In this document: positions 53,020 to 62,465 of the stretch, one piece after another
How positions within the stretch are numbered: the stretch's first letter is position 1
Layout of the letters: the number at the start of each line of letters is the position of its first letter
NCBI RefSeq assembly: GCF_016745235.1
Contig: NZ_JAELVM010000001.1
Span: forward strand, 137,856 to 201,855
DNA from: Chryseobacterium endalhagicum
Lineage (GTDB): Bacteria; Bacteroidota; Bacteroidia; Flavobacteriales; Weeksellaceae
DNA length: 64,000 nucleotides
Direction: 5' to 3'
Made by a program: the position numbers and the translations under genes
Notes under the pieces: generated by a model
Told to the model about the DNA's origin: nothing
Databases searched by the model: none
Seen by the model: only the letters and a program-made list of their open reading frames with translations

Positions 53020-54246
53020 ATGAAGTTAATAGGCCCTTTCAAGCAGATAATAACACTTGCCAATCTTCCTTTAAGAGGAAAACTTTCCGATGAACAGATA
53101 GATATTATTACAGACGGAGGAATTGTGGTGAATCACGGAGAAATTCAGGAAGTTGGAAATTTCGAAACCCTGAAATCTGAAAATCAAAATATAGAGACTG
53201 AAACCATTGAAGGAGAGCAGATTGTTCTTCCCGGGTTTGTAGATGCTCATACGCATATCTGTTTCGGGGGAAACCGTGCCAATGATTTTGCGATGCGTAA
53301 TGCAGGGAAAACCTATCTTGAAATTGCAGAAAGCGGCGGCGGAATCTGGAGTTCTGTACAGCATACGAGAAATGCTTCAGAAGCGGAATTGTTAAAAACA
53401 TTAGTGGAAAGAATCAATTTTCTGGTGTCACTGGGAATTACAACGATTGAAATAAAAAGCGGTTACGGTTTAGATGTGGAAAACGAGCTGAAAATGCTTA
53501 GAATAATTAAAAAAGCACAGGATCAGACGAAAGCTAAACTGGTTCCTACCTGTCTTTCCGCACACCTGAAGCCAAGAGATTTTGAAGGAAGCAATACAGA
53601 ATATTTAAATTACATCCTGACCGAAATTTTACCCAAAGTAAAAGAAGAAGGACTTGCCCAGCGTGTAGATATATTCATCGAAAAATCTGCATTCCAGCCA
53701 GAAGAAAGCAAAGATTTTCTTGTTAAAACTAAAGACTTAGGTTTCGATATTACGGTTCATGCCGACCAGTTTACTCCGGGAAGTTCAAGAATTGCCGTGG
53801 AAGTAGGAGCGAAATCTGCAGACCATCTGGAAGCAACCATTGACGAAGATATTGAGTTTTTAGCACAATCAGATACTGTAGCTACTGCACTTCCGGGAGC
53901 AAGCTTAGGATTGGGTGAAAAATTTACACCAGCCAGAAAATTACTGGATGCCGGAGCGATCGTAGCGATTGCCAGTGACTGGAATCCGGGATCTGCACCG
54001 ATGGGGAATTTAATTACCCAGGCTTCTATTTTGGCAACATTTGAAAAACTAACGACCGCTGAGGTATTGGCAGGAATGACTTTCCGTGCTGCCTATGCCT
54101 TAGGTCTTGAAGATATCGGAAAGCTGGAAAAAGGTAAAAAAGCAGATTTTGTGACTTTTAAAACCGATAATTTCCAGAATGTTCTGTACAATCAGGGAAG
54201 CCTGAATGCGGAACATGTGTATATTGGTGGAACTCAAATTCATTAG
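53020..54246 (+). CDS. hutI: Imidazolonepropionase
   Basis: 408 residues. The amidohydrolase metal site is VDAHTHICFGGNRANDF; further family blocks are SGGGIWSSVQHTR, EIKSGYGLD, TVHADQFTPGSS, DHLEATIDED and IASDWNPGSAPMGNL. It hydrolyses 4-imidazolone-5-propionate to formiminoglutamate in histidine degradation. It starts a rightward series of histidine-related genes (hutG follows later); hutH and hutU are not in the window. The DUF695 gene begins four bases after its stop. Confidence 0.95.
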   Translation: MKLIGPFKQIITLANLPLRGKLSDEQIDIITDGGIVVNHGEIQEVGNFETLKSENQNIETETIEGEQIVLPGFVDAHTHICFGGNRANDFAMRNAGKTYLEIAESGGGIWSSVQHTRNASEAELLKTLVERINFLVSLGITTIEIKSGYGLDVENELKMLRIIKKAQDQTKAKLVPTCLSAHLKPRDFEGSNTEYLNYILTEILPKVKEEGLAQRVDIFIEKSAFQPEESKDFLVKTKDLGFDITVHADQFTPGSSRIAVEVGAKSADHLEATIDEDIEFLAQSDTVATALPGASLGLGEKFTPARKLLDAGAIVAIASDWNPGSAPMGNLITQASILATFEKLTTAEVLAGMTFRAAYALGLEDIGKLEKGKKADFVTFKTDNFQNVLYNQGSLNAEHVYIGGTQIH

Positions 54247-54249
54247 AGT

Positions 54250-55344
54250 ATGGGGATTTTTGATAAGATTCTGGGTAAAAAACAGCCGGAAAAAGGAAGC
54301 AGAACCTACAAAGAATTCTGGGATTGGTTTTTGACCAAAGAGAAAGCCTTTTTTGAAGTGGTTAAAAACAGAGAACATATTGAAACGCAGTTTTTCGATA
54401 TCATGGCTCCTGAACTTTCAAAAGTAAATGAGGGATATTATTTCCTCTCAGGAATGTCTGACGACCATACCGCAGAGCTTATCATTACGGTAGAAGGTGA
54501 TGTTAAAAAGATTATTTTTGCAGAAGAACTTGTTGCCGCTGCTCCAAAGATGGACCACTGGAAGATAACCGCCCTCAAACCTGAAACAGATATTGAAAAC
54601 GTAGGCATCCGGATGAATGACTGCGAGTTCACAAAAGACAATATTTACTTTTACTCCAATGAAATAGAAGGCTATCCGGATGAGATAGATCTGGCATTCG
54701 TCTATAATGATCTGAACGAGGAAAACAGAGGTGCAGCCACAACAGGAATCTGTATTTTTCTGGATAATTTCCTCGGTGAACTGAATTTTGCCACTCAGAT
54801 TGATACTTTCAGTGTGATTGGTAAAAATGAAGCTGAACAGGAACTTATTCCGATAGAAAAGTTAAAAGAATTTCTTCTCTGGCGAGAAAGGGAATTTACA
54901 GAGAAGTATAAAGATATGAAGCTCGAAACGGAAGATCAGTTTTCCCTTCTTGAAGCTACTTTGGAAAACGGAATGCCGCTTATGGCCACTGTGAATGCTT
55001 CTTTGCTGAAGTACAATGCAAAAGCATCGTATCCATGGATTTCGGTGCTGAAGATTTCTTATGACGGAAGCAGGAATGATGGTTTTCCGGGAGAAAAAGA
55101 TTACAATGCAATGAATGATATTGAAGACCGGGCTGCCGAACTTCTTAGTCCGGAAGACGGGCATCTGTACATCGGAAGAGAAACGGCAGACAGTTCCAAA
55201 AGCATTTATTTTGCCAGCAAAGACTTCAGACAGCCTTCAAAAATTTTGGATCAGATCATCAAAAAAAATCCTCAGTATACAATTTCGCTTGAAATTTACA
55301 AGGATAAATACTGGCAGAGTTTTGAACGCTATAACGTCAATTAA
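54250..55344 (+). CDS. DUF695 domain protein
   Basis: 364 residues, no signal peptide. The N-terminal about 200 residues are acidic and unassigned (MGIFDKILGKKQPEKGSRTY, YYFLSGMSDDHTAELI); the C-terminal part fits DUF695 (SLLEATLENGMPLMATVNAS, YPWISVLKISYDG, MNDIEDRAAELLSPEDGHLY). The function is unknown, and the protein is probably cytoplasmic. Only three bases separate it from hutI, so a link to histidine use, or a chance neighbour, is possible. Confidence 0.75.
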   Translation: MGIFDKILGKKQPEKGSRTYKEFWDWFLTKEKAFFEVVKNREHIETQFFDIMAPELSKVNEGYYFLSGMSDDHTAELIITVEGDVKKIIFAEELVAAAPKMDHWKITALKPETDIENVGIRMNDCEFTKDNIYFYSNEIEGYPDEIDLAFVYNDLNEENRGAATTGICIFLDNFLGELNFATQIDTFSVIGKNEAEQELIPIEKLKEFLLWREREFTEKYKDMKLETEDQFSLLEATLENGMPLMATVNASLLKYNAKASYPWISVLKISYDGSRNDGFPGEKDYNAMNDIEDRAAELLSPEDGHLYIGRETADSSKSIYFASKDFRQPSKILDQIIKKNPQYTISLEIYKDKYWQSFERYNVN

Positions 55345-55359
55345 AGCAGATTTTTAGCG

Positions 55360-55404
55360 GGCTGGGACAGGCGGATGAGACCGATTCCCGGCCTTGATTT
55401 TTAT
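55360..55404 (+). terminator. Possible terminator after the DUF695 gene
   Basis: GGCTGGGA at 55360-55367 and TCCCGGCC at 55386-55393 pair with one G-U around an 18-base loop, followed by a T-rich run. Confidence is moderate because the loop is large. Confidence 0.4.
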
Positions 55405-55437
55405 TTTTTTATATAAGTTTCCTTATATTGTGCCCCC

Positions 55438-55469
55438 GTTACTGTTCAATCTTTGAAGAAAACAGTAAC
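55438..55469. repeat. Inverted repeat upstream of the BCCT gene
   Basis: GTTACTGTT at 55438-55446 and AACAGTAAC at 55461-55469, perfect nine-base arms with a 14-base gap, about 125-155 bases upstream of the transporter start. It may be a regulatory site or a weak attenuator. Confidence 0.35.
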
Positions 55470-55592
55470 TTTCTATAGTTCTTAAGTACACTCCTTGATA
55501 AGGAAAATAAAGCAGTCATATTATTCTTTGAGTACTTCAGCCAGGGCTATGCCAGGTGTCTGTCAATATTAAAATACGAAAAAATAAAGGTG

Positions 55593-57605
55593 ATGAATTT
55601 TAAAAATCTAAAGTCTACTTTCAATAAAGGTGTTACTGTTCCAAGTCTCATTTTTATTATCGGAACGTGTTTTCTTTCGGCTCTTTATCCCAAACCGACG
55701 GAAAATATCTTAAACGGGATTAAACAGTTTATATTTGTCAATCTGAATTGGGTGTATGTATGGGCAGTCACTTTATTTGTGGTCTTCCTGGTTTACCTGC
55801 TCTTCAGTAAATATGCAAACATAAAGCTGGGCGCTAACGACAGCAAACCGGAATATTCCTTTTTTTCCTGGATTTCAATGCTGTTTGCAGCAGGAATGGG
55901 AATCGGACTGATCTACTTCAGTGTAGCAGAACCAATGCAGCATTATTCCTCAGAAGTTTTTGCAGATAATCATTACGTAAGCAGAGCCAAGCAGGCACAG
56001 TTATATACCTTTTTTCACTGGGGAATTCATGCCTGGGCCATTTACGGAGTTGTCGGACTTTCATTATCATACTTTGCGTATCGTTACAGACTCCCGCTTT
56101 CCTTACGAAGCTGTTTTTATCCATTACTAAAAGATAAGATTAACGGCAAATGGGGAAACGCGATTGATGTATTTGCCTTATGCTGTACTTTCTTCGGACT
56201 GACCACGACTTTAGGATTTGGGGTGGTACAGATCAGTTCAGGATTAAATATCCTCCATATCACCGCGGAAAACAGTTTTACCAATCAGGTGATTATTGTG
56301 ATCAGCCTTATTGCACTTTCTGTTTTTTCAGCGATCAGCGGAGTAGATAAAGGTGTAAAGATTTTAAGCAATATCAATGTAATGAGTGTGATTGTCTTAT
56401 TGCTTTTTGTCCTGATATTAGGCCCGACGGTCTATCTGATAGGAAGTTTTACAGATGGATTGGGAAACTATATCAATAATTTTTTCAATCTTACTTTCAA
56501 TACCCATGTTTATGAAAAAAATGCCTTGCCATGGTTTTATGACTGGACTATTTTATACTGGGCGTGGTGGATTTCATGGTCGCCTTATGTAGGATTGTTT
56601 ATCGCAAGAATTTCAAAAGGACGTACCATCAGGGAATTTATTCTCGCAGTTTTAGTCCTTCCTACCTTATTCAATTTTATCTGGATGTCTGTGTTTGGAA
56701 ACAGTGCGATCTGGTTCGATTTAAATGTAGCCAACGGAAAATTAAGCCAGCTGGCATCCGATCCTGATGCACTGATGTTCCGGTTTTTAGAATATATGCC
56801 TTTATCAACCCTGACTGGGTTTTTCGTTATTGCCATCATTATTATTTTCTTTGTGACTTCCGCCGATTCGGGAATATTTGTCATGAACAGCATCGCTACT
56901 AAAAACTCCACTAAATCTCCGAAATGGCAGATCGTATTCTGGGGTATTTTACTTGCCGTGCTTTCCCTTTTATTGTTGAATGCAGGAGGGTTAAAAGCAC
57001 TTCAAAGCATGACTTTAATTACGGCATTGCCCTTTTCAATCATCGTCCTCTTATTTATCGTCAGCCTGATGAAGGGATTAATTATTGACCAGAAATATTA
57101 TGATACGAACTTTTCTGCTTCCACCGTTCCCTGGTCTGGGGAATTTTGGAAAGAGCGTTTAAAAAATATCGTCTCCTTTAAAGATAATTCCTCAGTAGAC
57201 CATTTTATTCAGGTTAAAACAAAAGAAGCCTTTACAGATCTGCAGCAGGAATTTGCAGCCAATGGAATTGAGGCGAAAATAAACCATTACGAAAGTCCTG
57301 TCAGAACAGAAATAGAAATCCACCAGGGAGTCGTTAATAATTTTATTTACGGTGTTGAAAACAGAGTAAAAACCGTTTCTGAATACATGATCAATGAAGA
57401 AAATCTTCCTGATCTGGATGATAAGAAAACCCACTATCCAAGATCCTATTTTGGGGATGGAAGAGAAGGGTATGATGTGCAGTATTTTACAAAGAACGAA
57501 CTGATTTCTGATGTCCTCAAGCATTATGAGCGGTTTCTGGAAATTGTTTCTGAAGAGCGCAATGAAATGTTCATCAGCAGTAATGCCAATCAGGGGAAAG
57601 AATAA
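55593..57605 (+). CDS. BCCT family betaine/choline-type transporter
   Basis: 670 residues from the ATG at 55593; a GTG one codon upstream is ignored. About 12 membrane helices carry BCCT signatures: SWISMLFAAGMGIGLIYFSV, FFHWGIHAWAIYG, ILYWAWWISWSPYVGLFIAR and KGRTIREFILAVLVLPTLF. A C-terminal cytoplasmic domain of about 160 residues (from about residue 510) follows, as in osmoregulated BetT-type proteins. Sodium- or proton-coupled uptake of betaines is the family role; placement between hutI and hutG makes a histidine-related betaine a possible substrate, but this is speculative. Confidence 0.9.
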   Translation: MNFKNLKSTFNKGVTVPSLIFIIGTCFLSALYPKPTENILNGIKQFIFVNLNWVYVWAVTLFVVFLVYLLFSKYANIKLGANDSKPEYSFFSWISMLFAAGMGIGLIYFSVAEPMQHYSSEVFADNHYVSRAKQAQLYTFFHWGIHAWAIYGVVGLSLSYFAYRYRLPLSLRSCFYPLLKDKINGKWGNAIDVFALCCTFFGLTTTLGFGVVQISSGLNILHITAENSFTNQVIIVISLIALSVFSAISGVDKGVKILSNINVMSVIVLLLFVLILGPTVYLIGSFTDGLGNYINNFFNLTFNTHVYEKNALPWFYDWTILYWAWWISWSPYVGLFIARISKGRTIREFILAVLVLPTLFNFIWMSVFGNSAIWFDLNVANGKLSQLASDPDALMFRFLEYMPLSTLTGFFVIAIIIIFFVTSADSGIFVMNSIATKNSTKSPKWQIVFWGILLAVLSLLLLNAGGLKALQSMTLITALPFSIIVLLFIVSLMKGLIIDQKYYDTNFSASTVPWSGEFWKERLKNIVSFKDNSSVDHFIQVKTKEAFTDLQQEFAANGIEAKINHYESPVRTEIEIHQGVVNNFIYGVENRVKTVSEYMINEENLPDLDDKKTHYPRSYFGDGREGYDVQYFTKNELISDVLKHYERFLEIVSEERNEMFISSNANQGKE

Positions 57606-57745
57606 CCTGAAAAAGCCCATTTTTAGAGAATGACGGATGTCATGGAATGCTGTTGAAATTGAATACAGGAGCGTTTTAATATGTTAACAATATTATTTAG
57701 ATTTACCATATAAAACCATGTCATTAAAAATTTAATTTAAATTCT

Positions 57746-58669
57746 ATGTTTCAGGACACTTGGAAAGGCAGATTAGACGGAGAAGAACTTCTTTTCCACA
57801 GAATATTTCAGAGAGTTAAAGAAGAACATCATTACGATAATATCAAGGCAGATGATTTTGTCCTGCACGGTTTTGCTGTGGATGAGGGCGTAAGAAGGAA
57901 TAAAGGCCGTCAGGGCGCTAAAGATGCCCCTGATGTGATCCGCAAAAATATGTCAAATTTCCCGGTCATCCGTCCTGATTTTTCCCTTTTGGATTTCGGA
58001 AATGTGACCTGCGAAGACGGTGATCTGGAAAGTACACAGAACAATCTTGCTAAAAAAGTATCAAAAGTACTTCTGAAAGGAGGAAAATCAATTGTTCTGG
58101 GCGGAGGTCATGAAGTGACTTATGCACATTATTTAGGCCTTAAAACAGCCTTTCCGGAACAGAAAATAGGGATCATTAATATCGATGCCCATTTTGACAA
58201 CAGACAGCCTGAAGAAGGAGTAGGGCCAAGCTCAGGAACCGGATTCTGGCAGATCGCACAGGAAGGACCGATCAATTCACTGCATGTCGGGATTCAGAGA
58301 AATTCAAATACCCTGAAACTCTTTGATATAGCCCATCAGTACGGGATGAAATATATCCTGGCAGATGAACTTTTTTTTGAAAATCTTCCTTCAATTTATC
58401 AGCGGATAGATGAACTGCTTGAGAGTGTGGATTTCGTCTATCTCACCATTTGTATGGATGTTTTCAATGCTTCAATTGCCCCGGGTGTTTCAGCTTCAGC
58501 ATACAACGGTATTTTTGCAGATACTCCTTTTATGCATTTTTACAGGCATATTTTAAAAAGTAAAAAGCTGATCGCGTTGGATGCAGCAGAAGTGAATCCT
58601 TCCCTTGATATTCAGGACAGGACGGCCAGGCTTGCTGCATGTCTTGTGAATGAATGGTTTATGATCTGA
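57746..58669 (+). CDS. hutG: Formimidoylglutamase
   Basis: 307 residues of the ureohydrolase (arginase) fold. Manganese ligands are visible in GGGHEVTYAHYLG, NIDAHFDNRQ and TICMDVFNASIAPGVSASAY. The Pro-Gly-Val-Ser form of the last motif matches formimidoylglutamase rather than arginase. It releases formamide from N-formimino-glutamate, the last step of histidine degradation after HutI. It is separated from hutI by the DUF695 and BCCT genes. Confidence 0.88.
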   Translation: MFQDTWKGRLDGEELLFHRIFQRVKEEHHYDNIKADDFVLHGFAVDEGVRRNKGRQGAKDAPDVIRKNMSNFPVIRPDFSLLDFGNVTCEDGDLESTQNNLAKKVSKVLLKGGKSIVLGGGHEVTYAHYLGLKTAFPEQKIGIINIDAHFDNRQPEEGVGPSSGTGFWQIAQEGPINSLHVGIQRNSNTLKLFDIAHQYGMKYILADELFFENLPSIYQRIDELLESVDFVYLTICMDVFNASIAPGVSASAYNGIFADTPFMHFYRHILKSKKLIALDAAEVNPSLDIQDRTARLAACLVNEWFMI

Positions 58670-59059
58670 GGATAGAATTATATTAACCCATCGGGCATTT
58701 TGAATTCTTGTATTTCGGAACTAAGTGAAACGCCTTTGTTTATCTTAGTTTAAAGAATTAAAATCAATTTTTGTCTTTCTTTGCGTTTTAATAATCGCAA
58801 GGCAAAACAAAGGCTTTTAAAAAAACAATTTAATAAAGATAAACAAAGGCATTTCATTTAAAAGAGTAAGACAAAAAGATACTGCTAGTTATCAGATAAT
58901 TAAAAATTACTTTCAAAATATACAGCGGGCTATATTATTTTGATAGAGAAAATCATTCTTTTATTTACCCTTTAAGGAACAAAATTTGTTACTTTCACGA
59001 TGCTTTTAGAATAAAGGCATTAATAAATTCATTTTTGAATTTAAAACAGAAATTATATT
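58670..59059 (+). other. 390-base intergenic region holding a long inverted repeat
   Basis: No gene is visible between hutG and the aldehyde dehydrogenase gene. The region carries the 58726-58856 inverted repeat and an AT-rich promoter side (59000-59059) for the next gene. Confidence 0.5.
58726..58856. repeat. Imperfect inverted repeat element
   Basis: Outer arms of 21 bases with one mismatch: TGAAACGCCTTTGTTTATCT-T at 58726-58746 and its near-complement at 58836-58856. A further AAACAAAGGC copy lies at 58805-58814, and an inner stem TTGCG/CGCAA is at 58781-58800. No coding capacity; it has the shape of a small non-autonomous element or an extragenic palindrome. Confidence 0.55.
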
Positions 59060-60352
59060 ATGGAACAGTTAATTGAAAATAAGCTTATTAAAGCAGATAA
59101 GACATTTTCAGAATGGAGAAAAGTACCGTTTGAAGAAAGACAGAAGCTGATTGCAAAAGCGGCAGAAATTTTAAAAAATAATTCAAAAAAATTCGGGAGG
59201 ATCATTACGGCAGAAATGAATAAACCTATTTCAGAGTCAATTGCTGAGGTAGAGAAATGTGCTTTAATGATGAATTATTATGCGGACGCTGAAAATATTT
59301 TAAAACCCGAAAAAATTGAATCTGAATTTTCTTATTCTGAAGTTCATTACGTTCCGAAAGGTGTGATTTTAGGAGTAATGCCATGGAATTTTCCTTTCTG
59401 GCAGGTTTTGAGATTTGCTGTTCCTGCGATTCTGGCTGGAAATACAGTAGTTCTGAAACATGCTTCCATCTGTTTCGGAAGTGGAAATGCTATCGTAGAG
59501 GTTCTTTTGGAGGCCGGTTTTCCGGAAGGTGTTTTCCAGAACCTGGAAGTGGGGCATAAAGCCGTAAAGGAAATTCTTGAGCACGATGCTGTAAAAGGAG
59601 TGAGTCTTACAGGCAGCGGAAAAGCGGGTGGAGAAGTAGCTTCCATCGCCGGTTTAAATATCAAAAAATCTTTACTGGAATTAGGCGGAAGTGATGCTTT
59701 CATCATTTTCGATGATGCGGATTTGGATGCAGCAGCAAAAGCAGGCGTAAAATCCAGACTTCAGAATTGCGGACAAACCTGTACTGCCGCTAAAAGATTT
59801 ATTATTGACGAAAAAATTGAAGATGAATTTTTACCGAAATTCATTGAAGAATATAAAACATACGAAATCGGAGATCCTTTGAATAAGGAAACCAAATTAG
59901 CAGGAATGGCAAGACCGGACCTGGCCGATGAGCTGGAAGCCCAGTTCAACCGTGCGTTGGAAAATGGGGCCGAAATTATTATTCCTCTGGAAAGAATTTC
60001 TGAAAATGAATTTAAACCTGGTTTAATCCGTGTTCAGGAAGGAAATCCTATTTTAAAAGAAGAACTTTTCGGACCTCTTGGCATGATCATGATTGCTAAA
60101 AATGATGAAGAAGCTTTACAAATGGCAAATGATATTCCTTTTGGACTTTCAAATTCCGTTTGGACGAAAAAAACAGACCGTCAGTTATTCTTCATCGAAA
60201 ACCTGGAATCAGGAACGGTTAATATCAACAGAATGACGAGTTCTGATCCGCGTTTTCCATTCGGTGGAAGCAAGGCTTCAGGATATGGAACGGAGCTGTC
60301 TTTATTGGCCTTAAAAGAGTTTGTGACGGCAAGAACGATTGTGGGGAACTAA
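59060..60352 (+). CDS. Aldehyde dehydrogenase (succinate-semialdehyde-type)
   Basis: 430 residues, a little shorter than the 450-480 of most members because the N-terminus is compact. NAD(P)-site blocks are GVMPWNFPFWQVLRFAVPAI and GSGKAGGEVA, the catalytic Glu is in ELGGSD and the catalytic Cys in NCGQTCTAAKR; substrate-side EELFGPLGMIM and PFGGSKASGYG follow. It oxidises an aldehyde to an acid; succinate semialdehyde is a reasonable guess from the family but is not proven. It is followed by a bidirectional terminator. Confidence 0.87.
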   Translation: MEQLIENKLIKADKTFSEWRKVPFEERQKLIAKAAEILKNNSKKFGRIITAEMNKPISESIAEVEKCALMMNYYADAENILKPEKIESEFSYSEVHYVPKGVILGVMPWNFPFWQVLRFAVPAILAGNTVVLKHASICFGSGNAIVEVLLEAGFPEGVFQNLEVGHKAVKEILEHDAVKGVSLTGSGKAGGEVASIAGLNIKKSLLELGGSDAFIIFDDADLDAAAKAGVKSRLQNCGQTCTAAKRFIIDEKIEDEFLPKFIEEYKTYEIGDPLNKETKLAGMARPDLADELEAQFNRALENGAEIIIPLERISENEFKPGLIRVQEGNPILKEELFGPLGMIMIAKNDEEALQMANDIPFGLSNSVWTKKTDRQLFFIENLESGTVNINRMTSSDPRFPFGGSKASGYGTELSLLALKEFVTARTIVGN

Positions 60353-60354
60353 GT

Positions 60355-60412
60355 TGTATGATGTACAATGTAAAATGTACAAAGTACAAAGTATAATGTA
60401 TTAATGTAATTT
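60355..60412. repeat. TGTACAA-type short direct repeats
   Basis: Imperfect copies of ATGTACAA / AAGTACAAAGTA / AATGTA run directly after the dehydrogenase stop. They look like decayed microsatellite material. Confidence 0.35.
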
Positions 60413-60425
60413 ACAGTTATTAAAT

Positions 60426-60464
60426 ATAAAAAATCCCGGAAATAGACATTTCCGGGATTTTTTT
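60426..60464. terminator. Bidirectional terminator after the aldehyde dehydrogenase gene
   Basis: A perfect 13-base stem, AAATCCCGGAAAT at 60431-60443 with ATTTCCGGGATTT at 60448-60460 and loop AGAC, with A's before and T's after. It separates two convergent genes and also lies downstream of pyk. Confidence 0.85.
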
Positions 60465-60488
60465 GTATGCTTGTCAAAAAGTAATTTT

Positions 60489-60557
60489 GCTTATTGCTTA
60501 TTGCTTATTGCTTATTGCTTATTGCTTATTGCTTATTGCTTATTGCTTATTGCTTAT
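60489..60557. repeat. Seven-base tandem repeat (GCTTATT) of about ten units
   Basis: Nine identical GCTTATT units and a tenth ending GCTTATA run from 60489 to 60557. The pyk stop codon (60554-60556, minus strand) lies in the last unit, so copy-number change would alter only the 3' untranslated region, not the protein. Confidence 0.9.
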
Positions 60558-61999
60558 ACTGTCGTCAGTCTCAGCGTATTCGTTTTCCCTCCTTCATAAG
60601 ACGGAGTCGCATTGATATTGATAACAAAATCTCCGCTTTCGATATACCCGTGATTGTGAGTCAGCATATTTACCTGAATGATCGTCTCATCTGTAGACTT
60701 TTTCATGTCATAATAATATGCGTGAACTCCCCAAAGAAGGTTCAGCATCGTGATTACTCTTCGGTTTCCACTGTATACGATGATGTGGGAATTCGGTCTG
60801 TGAGCGGCAAGCTGGAATGCTGTATATCCTGAATGCGTCAGAGTAACAATAGCAGAAACGTTGGTGGTTTTAGCAATTCTTACAGCGGCAAGACATACCC
60901 TGTTCGTAATGAACCTTTCATCGATGCAGTTATAATCTTTTTCGATCGGCTCATTTTTATGCTGATAAAAATGGGTCTTCTCGATATTTTGTACAATTTT
61001 CGCCATGTTTTCCACTACCTGAACCGGATATCTTCCTACAGAAGTTTCTCCTGAAAGCATCACAGCATCGGCGCCATCCAATACGGAGTTGGCAACGTCA
61101 TTTACTTCTGCTCTCGTTGGGGTAAGGCTGTTGATCATTGTTTCCATCATCTGGGTAGCAATAATCACCGGTTTTGAATAGAATCTTGCCTTTTCTACCA
61201 GATTTTTCTGGATAGCAGGAACTTCTTCCATCGGAACTTCCACACCAAGGTCACCACGGGCAACCATCAGTCCGTCACATTCCAATAGAATTTCGTCAAT
61301 ATTTTTAACGCCCTCAGGCTTTTCAATCTTAGCAATGATCGGTGTTTTGAATTTACCGTTCGGATGGCTGTCGATCAGTTTTTTCAGGTCAATAATGTCT
61401 TGTGCGTGACGCACGAAAGAAAGCGCGATCCAGTCTACCTCCATATCAAGCATGAAATTGGCATCCTGAACGTCTTTTTCGGTAAGAGCCGGAAGTGATA
61501 CATTGGTATTCGGCAGGTTGACCCCTTTCTTGGAACTTAGAGGTCCCCCTTGAATCGTCTTTGCTTTTACCGTATCTATTTCGTTGGTTTCAATAACTTC
61601 CAACATCAGTTTTCCGTCATCAATAAGGATTTTCTCACCAACTTTTACGTCCTGAGGAAACTGCTGGTAAGTCATGTAAACCTTGGTAGAATCTCCCTCT
61701 ATTTTCTCATTCGTAAAGGTAAGAACATCACCAGGGTTCAGGTAAGAACCTTCTTTTACAACACCCACTCTCAGTTTCGGGCCCTGAAGGTCTCCTAAGA
61801 TCCCCACAGAATAACCAAATTCCTGATTAAGCTCTCTGATAATTTCAATATTATTTCGAACTAAGTCGTAGTCTGCATGTGAAAAATTTATTCTGAAAAT
61901 ATCAACACCTGCTTTCATAAGTCCTAACATTACCTCCTTCGATGACGAAGCTGGCCCTAGTGTTGCGATAATTTTTGTCTTCTTTAAATACTTATTCAT
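60554..61999 (-). CDS. pyk: Pyruvate kinase
   Basis: 481 residues. The last step of glycolysis, making pyruvate and ATP from phosphoenolpyruvate. Visible blocks are KIIATLGPASSS, the PK active-site Lys region TPIIAKIEKPEG, DGLMVARGDLGVEVP and AVMLSGETSVGRYPVQVVEN. The C-terminal domain ends TNTLRLTTV, with the stop in the tandem repeat. It is the last gene of the leftward operon fabF / rnc / small protein / pyk and overlaps the end of the small-protein gene by eight bases. Confidence 0.96.
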   Translation of the reverse strand: MNKYLKKTKIIATLGPASSSKEVMLGLMKAGVDIFRINFSHADYDLVRNNIEIIRELNQEFGYSVGILGDLQGPKLRVGVVKEGSYLNPGDVLTFTNEKIEGDSTKVYMTYQQFPQDVKVGEKILIDDGKLMLEVIETNEIDTVKAKTIQGGPLSSKKGVNLPNTNVSLPALTEKDVQDANFMLDMEVDWIALSFVRHAQDIIDLKKLIDSHPNGKFKTPIIAKIEKPEGVKNIDEILLECDGLMVARGDLGVEVPMEEVPAIQKNLVEKARFYSKPVIIATQMMETMINSLTPTRAEVNDVANSVLDGADAVMLSGETSVGRYPVQVVENMAKIVQNIEKTHFYQHKNEPIEKDYNCIDERFITNRVCLAAVRIAKTTNVSAIVTLTHSGYTAFQLAAHRPNSHIIVYSGNRRVITMLNLLWGVHAYYYDMKKSTDETIIQVNMLTHNHGYIESGDFVININATPSYEGGKTNTLRLTTV

Positions 62000-62465
62000 A
62001 ATACTGGATAATTTGATAAAGTTCTTCTTCAGAACTCAGTGTGTAATCTTGTATCGGAAACACAAGATTTTCCGGGAGCAAAATTACGGAAAAATCAGGA
62101 ATTTGTTCCGATGTATGCAGAATATATTCCACATCTACCTGATTATTTAATAAAAATTTAATGTTTTCTTCTTCTGTGAAGAGCTCGGTCTGTAGTTTTT
62201 TTTGCTTACTTTCCGAAGATCTGTTGGAAATAAAGGTAAAACAGGTCTTGGTAGATTTGTGGTAGGCCTCAAATCTGGGAAAAAAATAATCATAATAAGC
62301 CCCGTGAATAATCACATCTTTCTTTCTGGAAAAGGCAAGGCCGTTGATTTGATTTATTTTGTAGAAAAACTCATGAGCGGGTACATCTTTTGCTAATCTT
62401 ACCAATCCTATGGCAATATCTTCAAATTCTATATCATCCGGATCATAAAGTTTTTGAATTTCCAA
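61992..62465 (-). CDS. Small conserved protein between rnc and pyk, possibly IPExxxVDY-family
   Basis: 157 residues, no signal peptide or membrane helix. It carries a divergent IPD-type motif near the C-terminus (HTSEQIPDFSVILLPENL). Many Bacteroidota encode an IPExxxVDY-family protein of this size between rnc and pyk; position and length fit, but the defining residues are not clearly present, so the family label is tentative. It overlaps the end of rnc by 23 bases and the start of pyk by eight, so the three are one transcript. Function unknown. Confidence 0.55.
   Translation of the reverse strand: MEIQKLYDPDDIEFEDIAIGLVRLAKDVPAHEFFYKINQINGLAFSRKKDVIIHGAYYDYFFPRFEAYHKSTKTCFTFISNRSSESKQKKLQTELFTEEENIKFLLNNQVDVEYILHTSEQIPDFSVILLPENLVFPIQDYTLSSEEELYQIIQYYE

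Noticed and set aside
60489-60557. CRISPR-like direct repeats
   Set aside because: The units are seven bases long with no spacers, so this is a simple tandem repeat.
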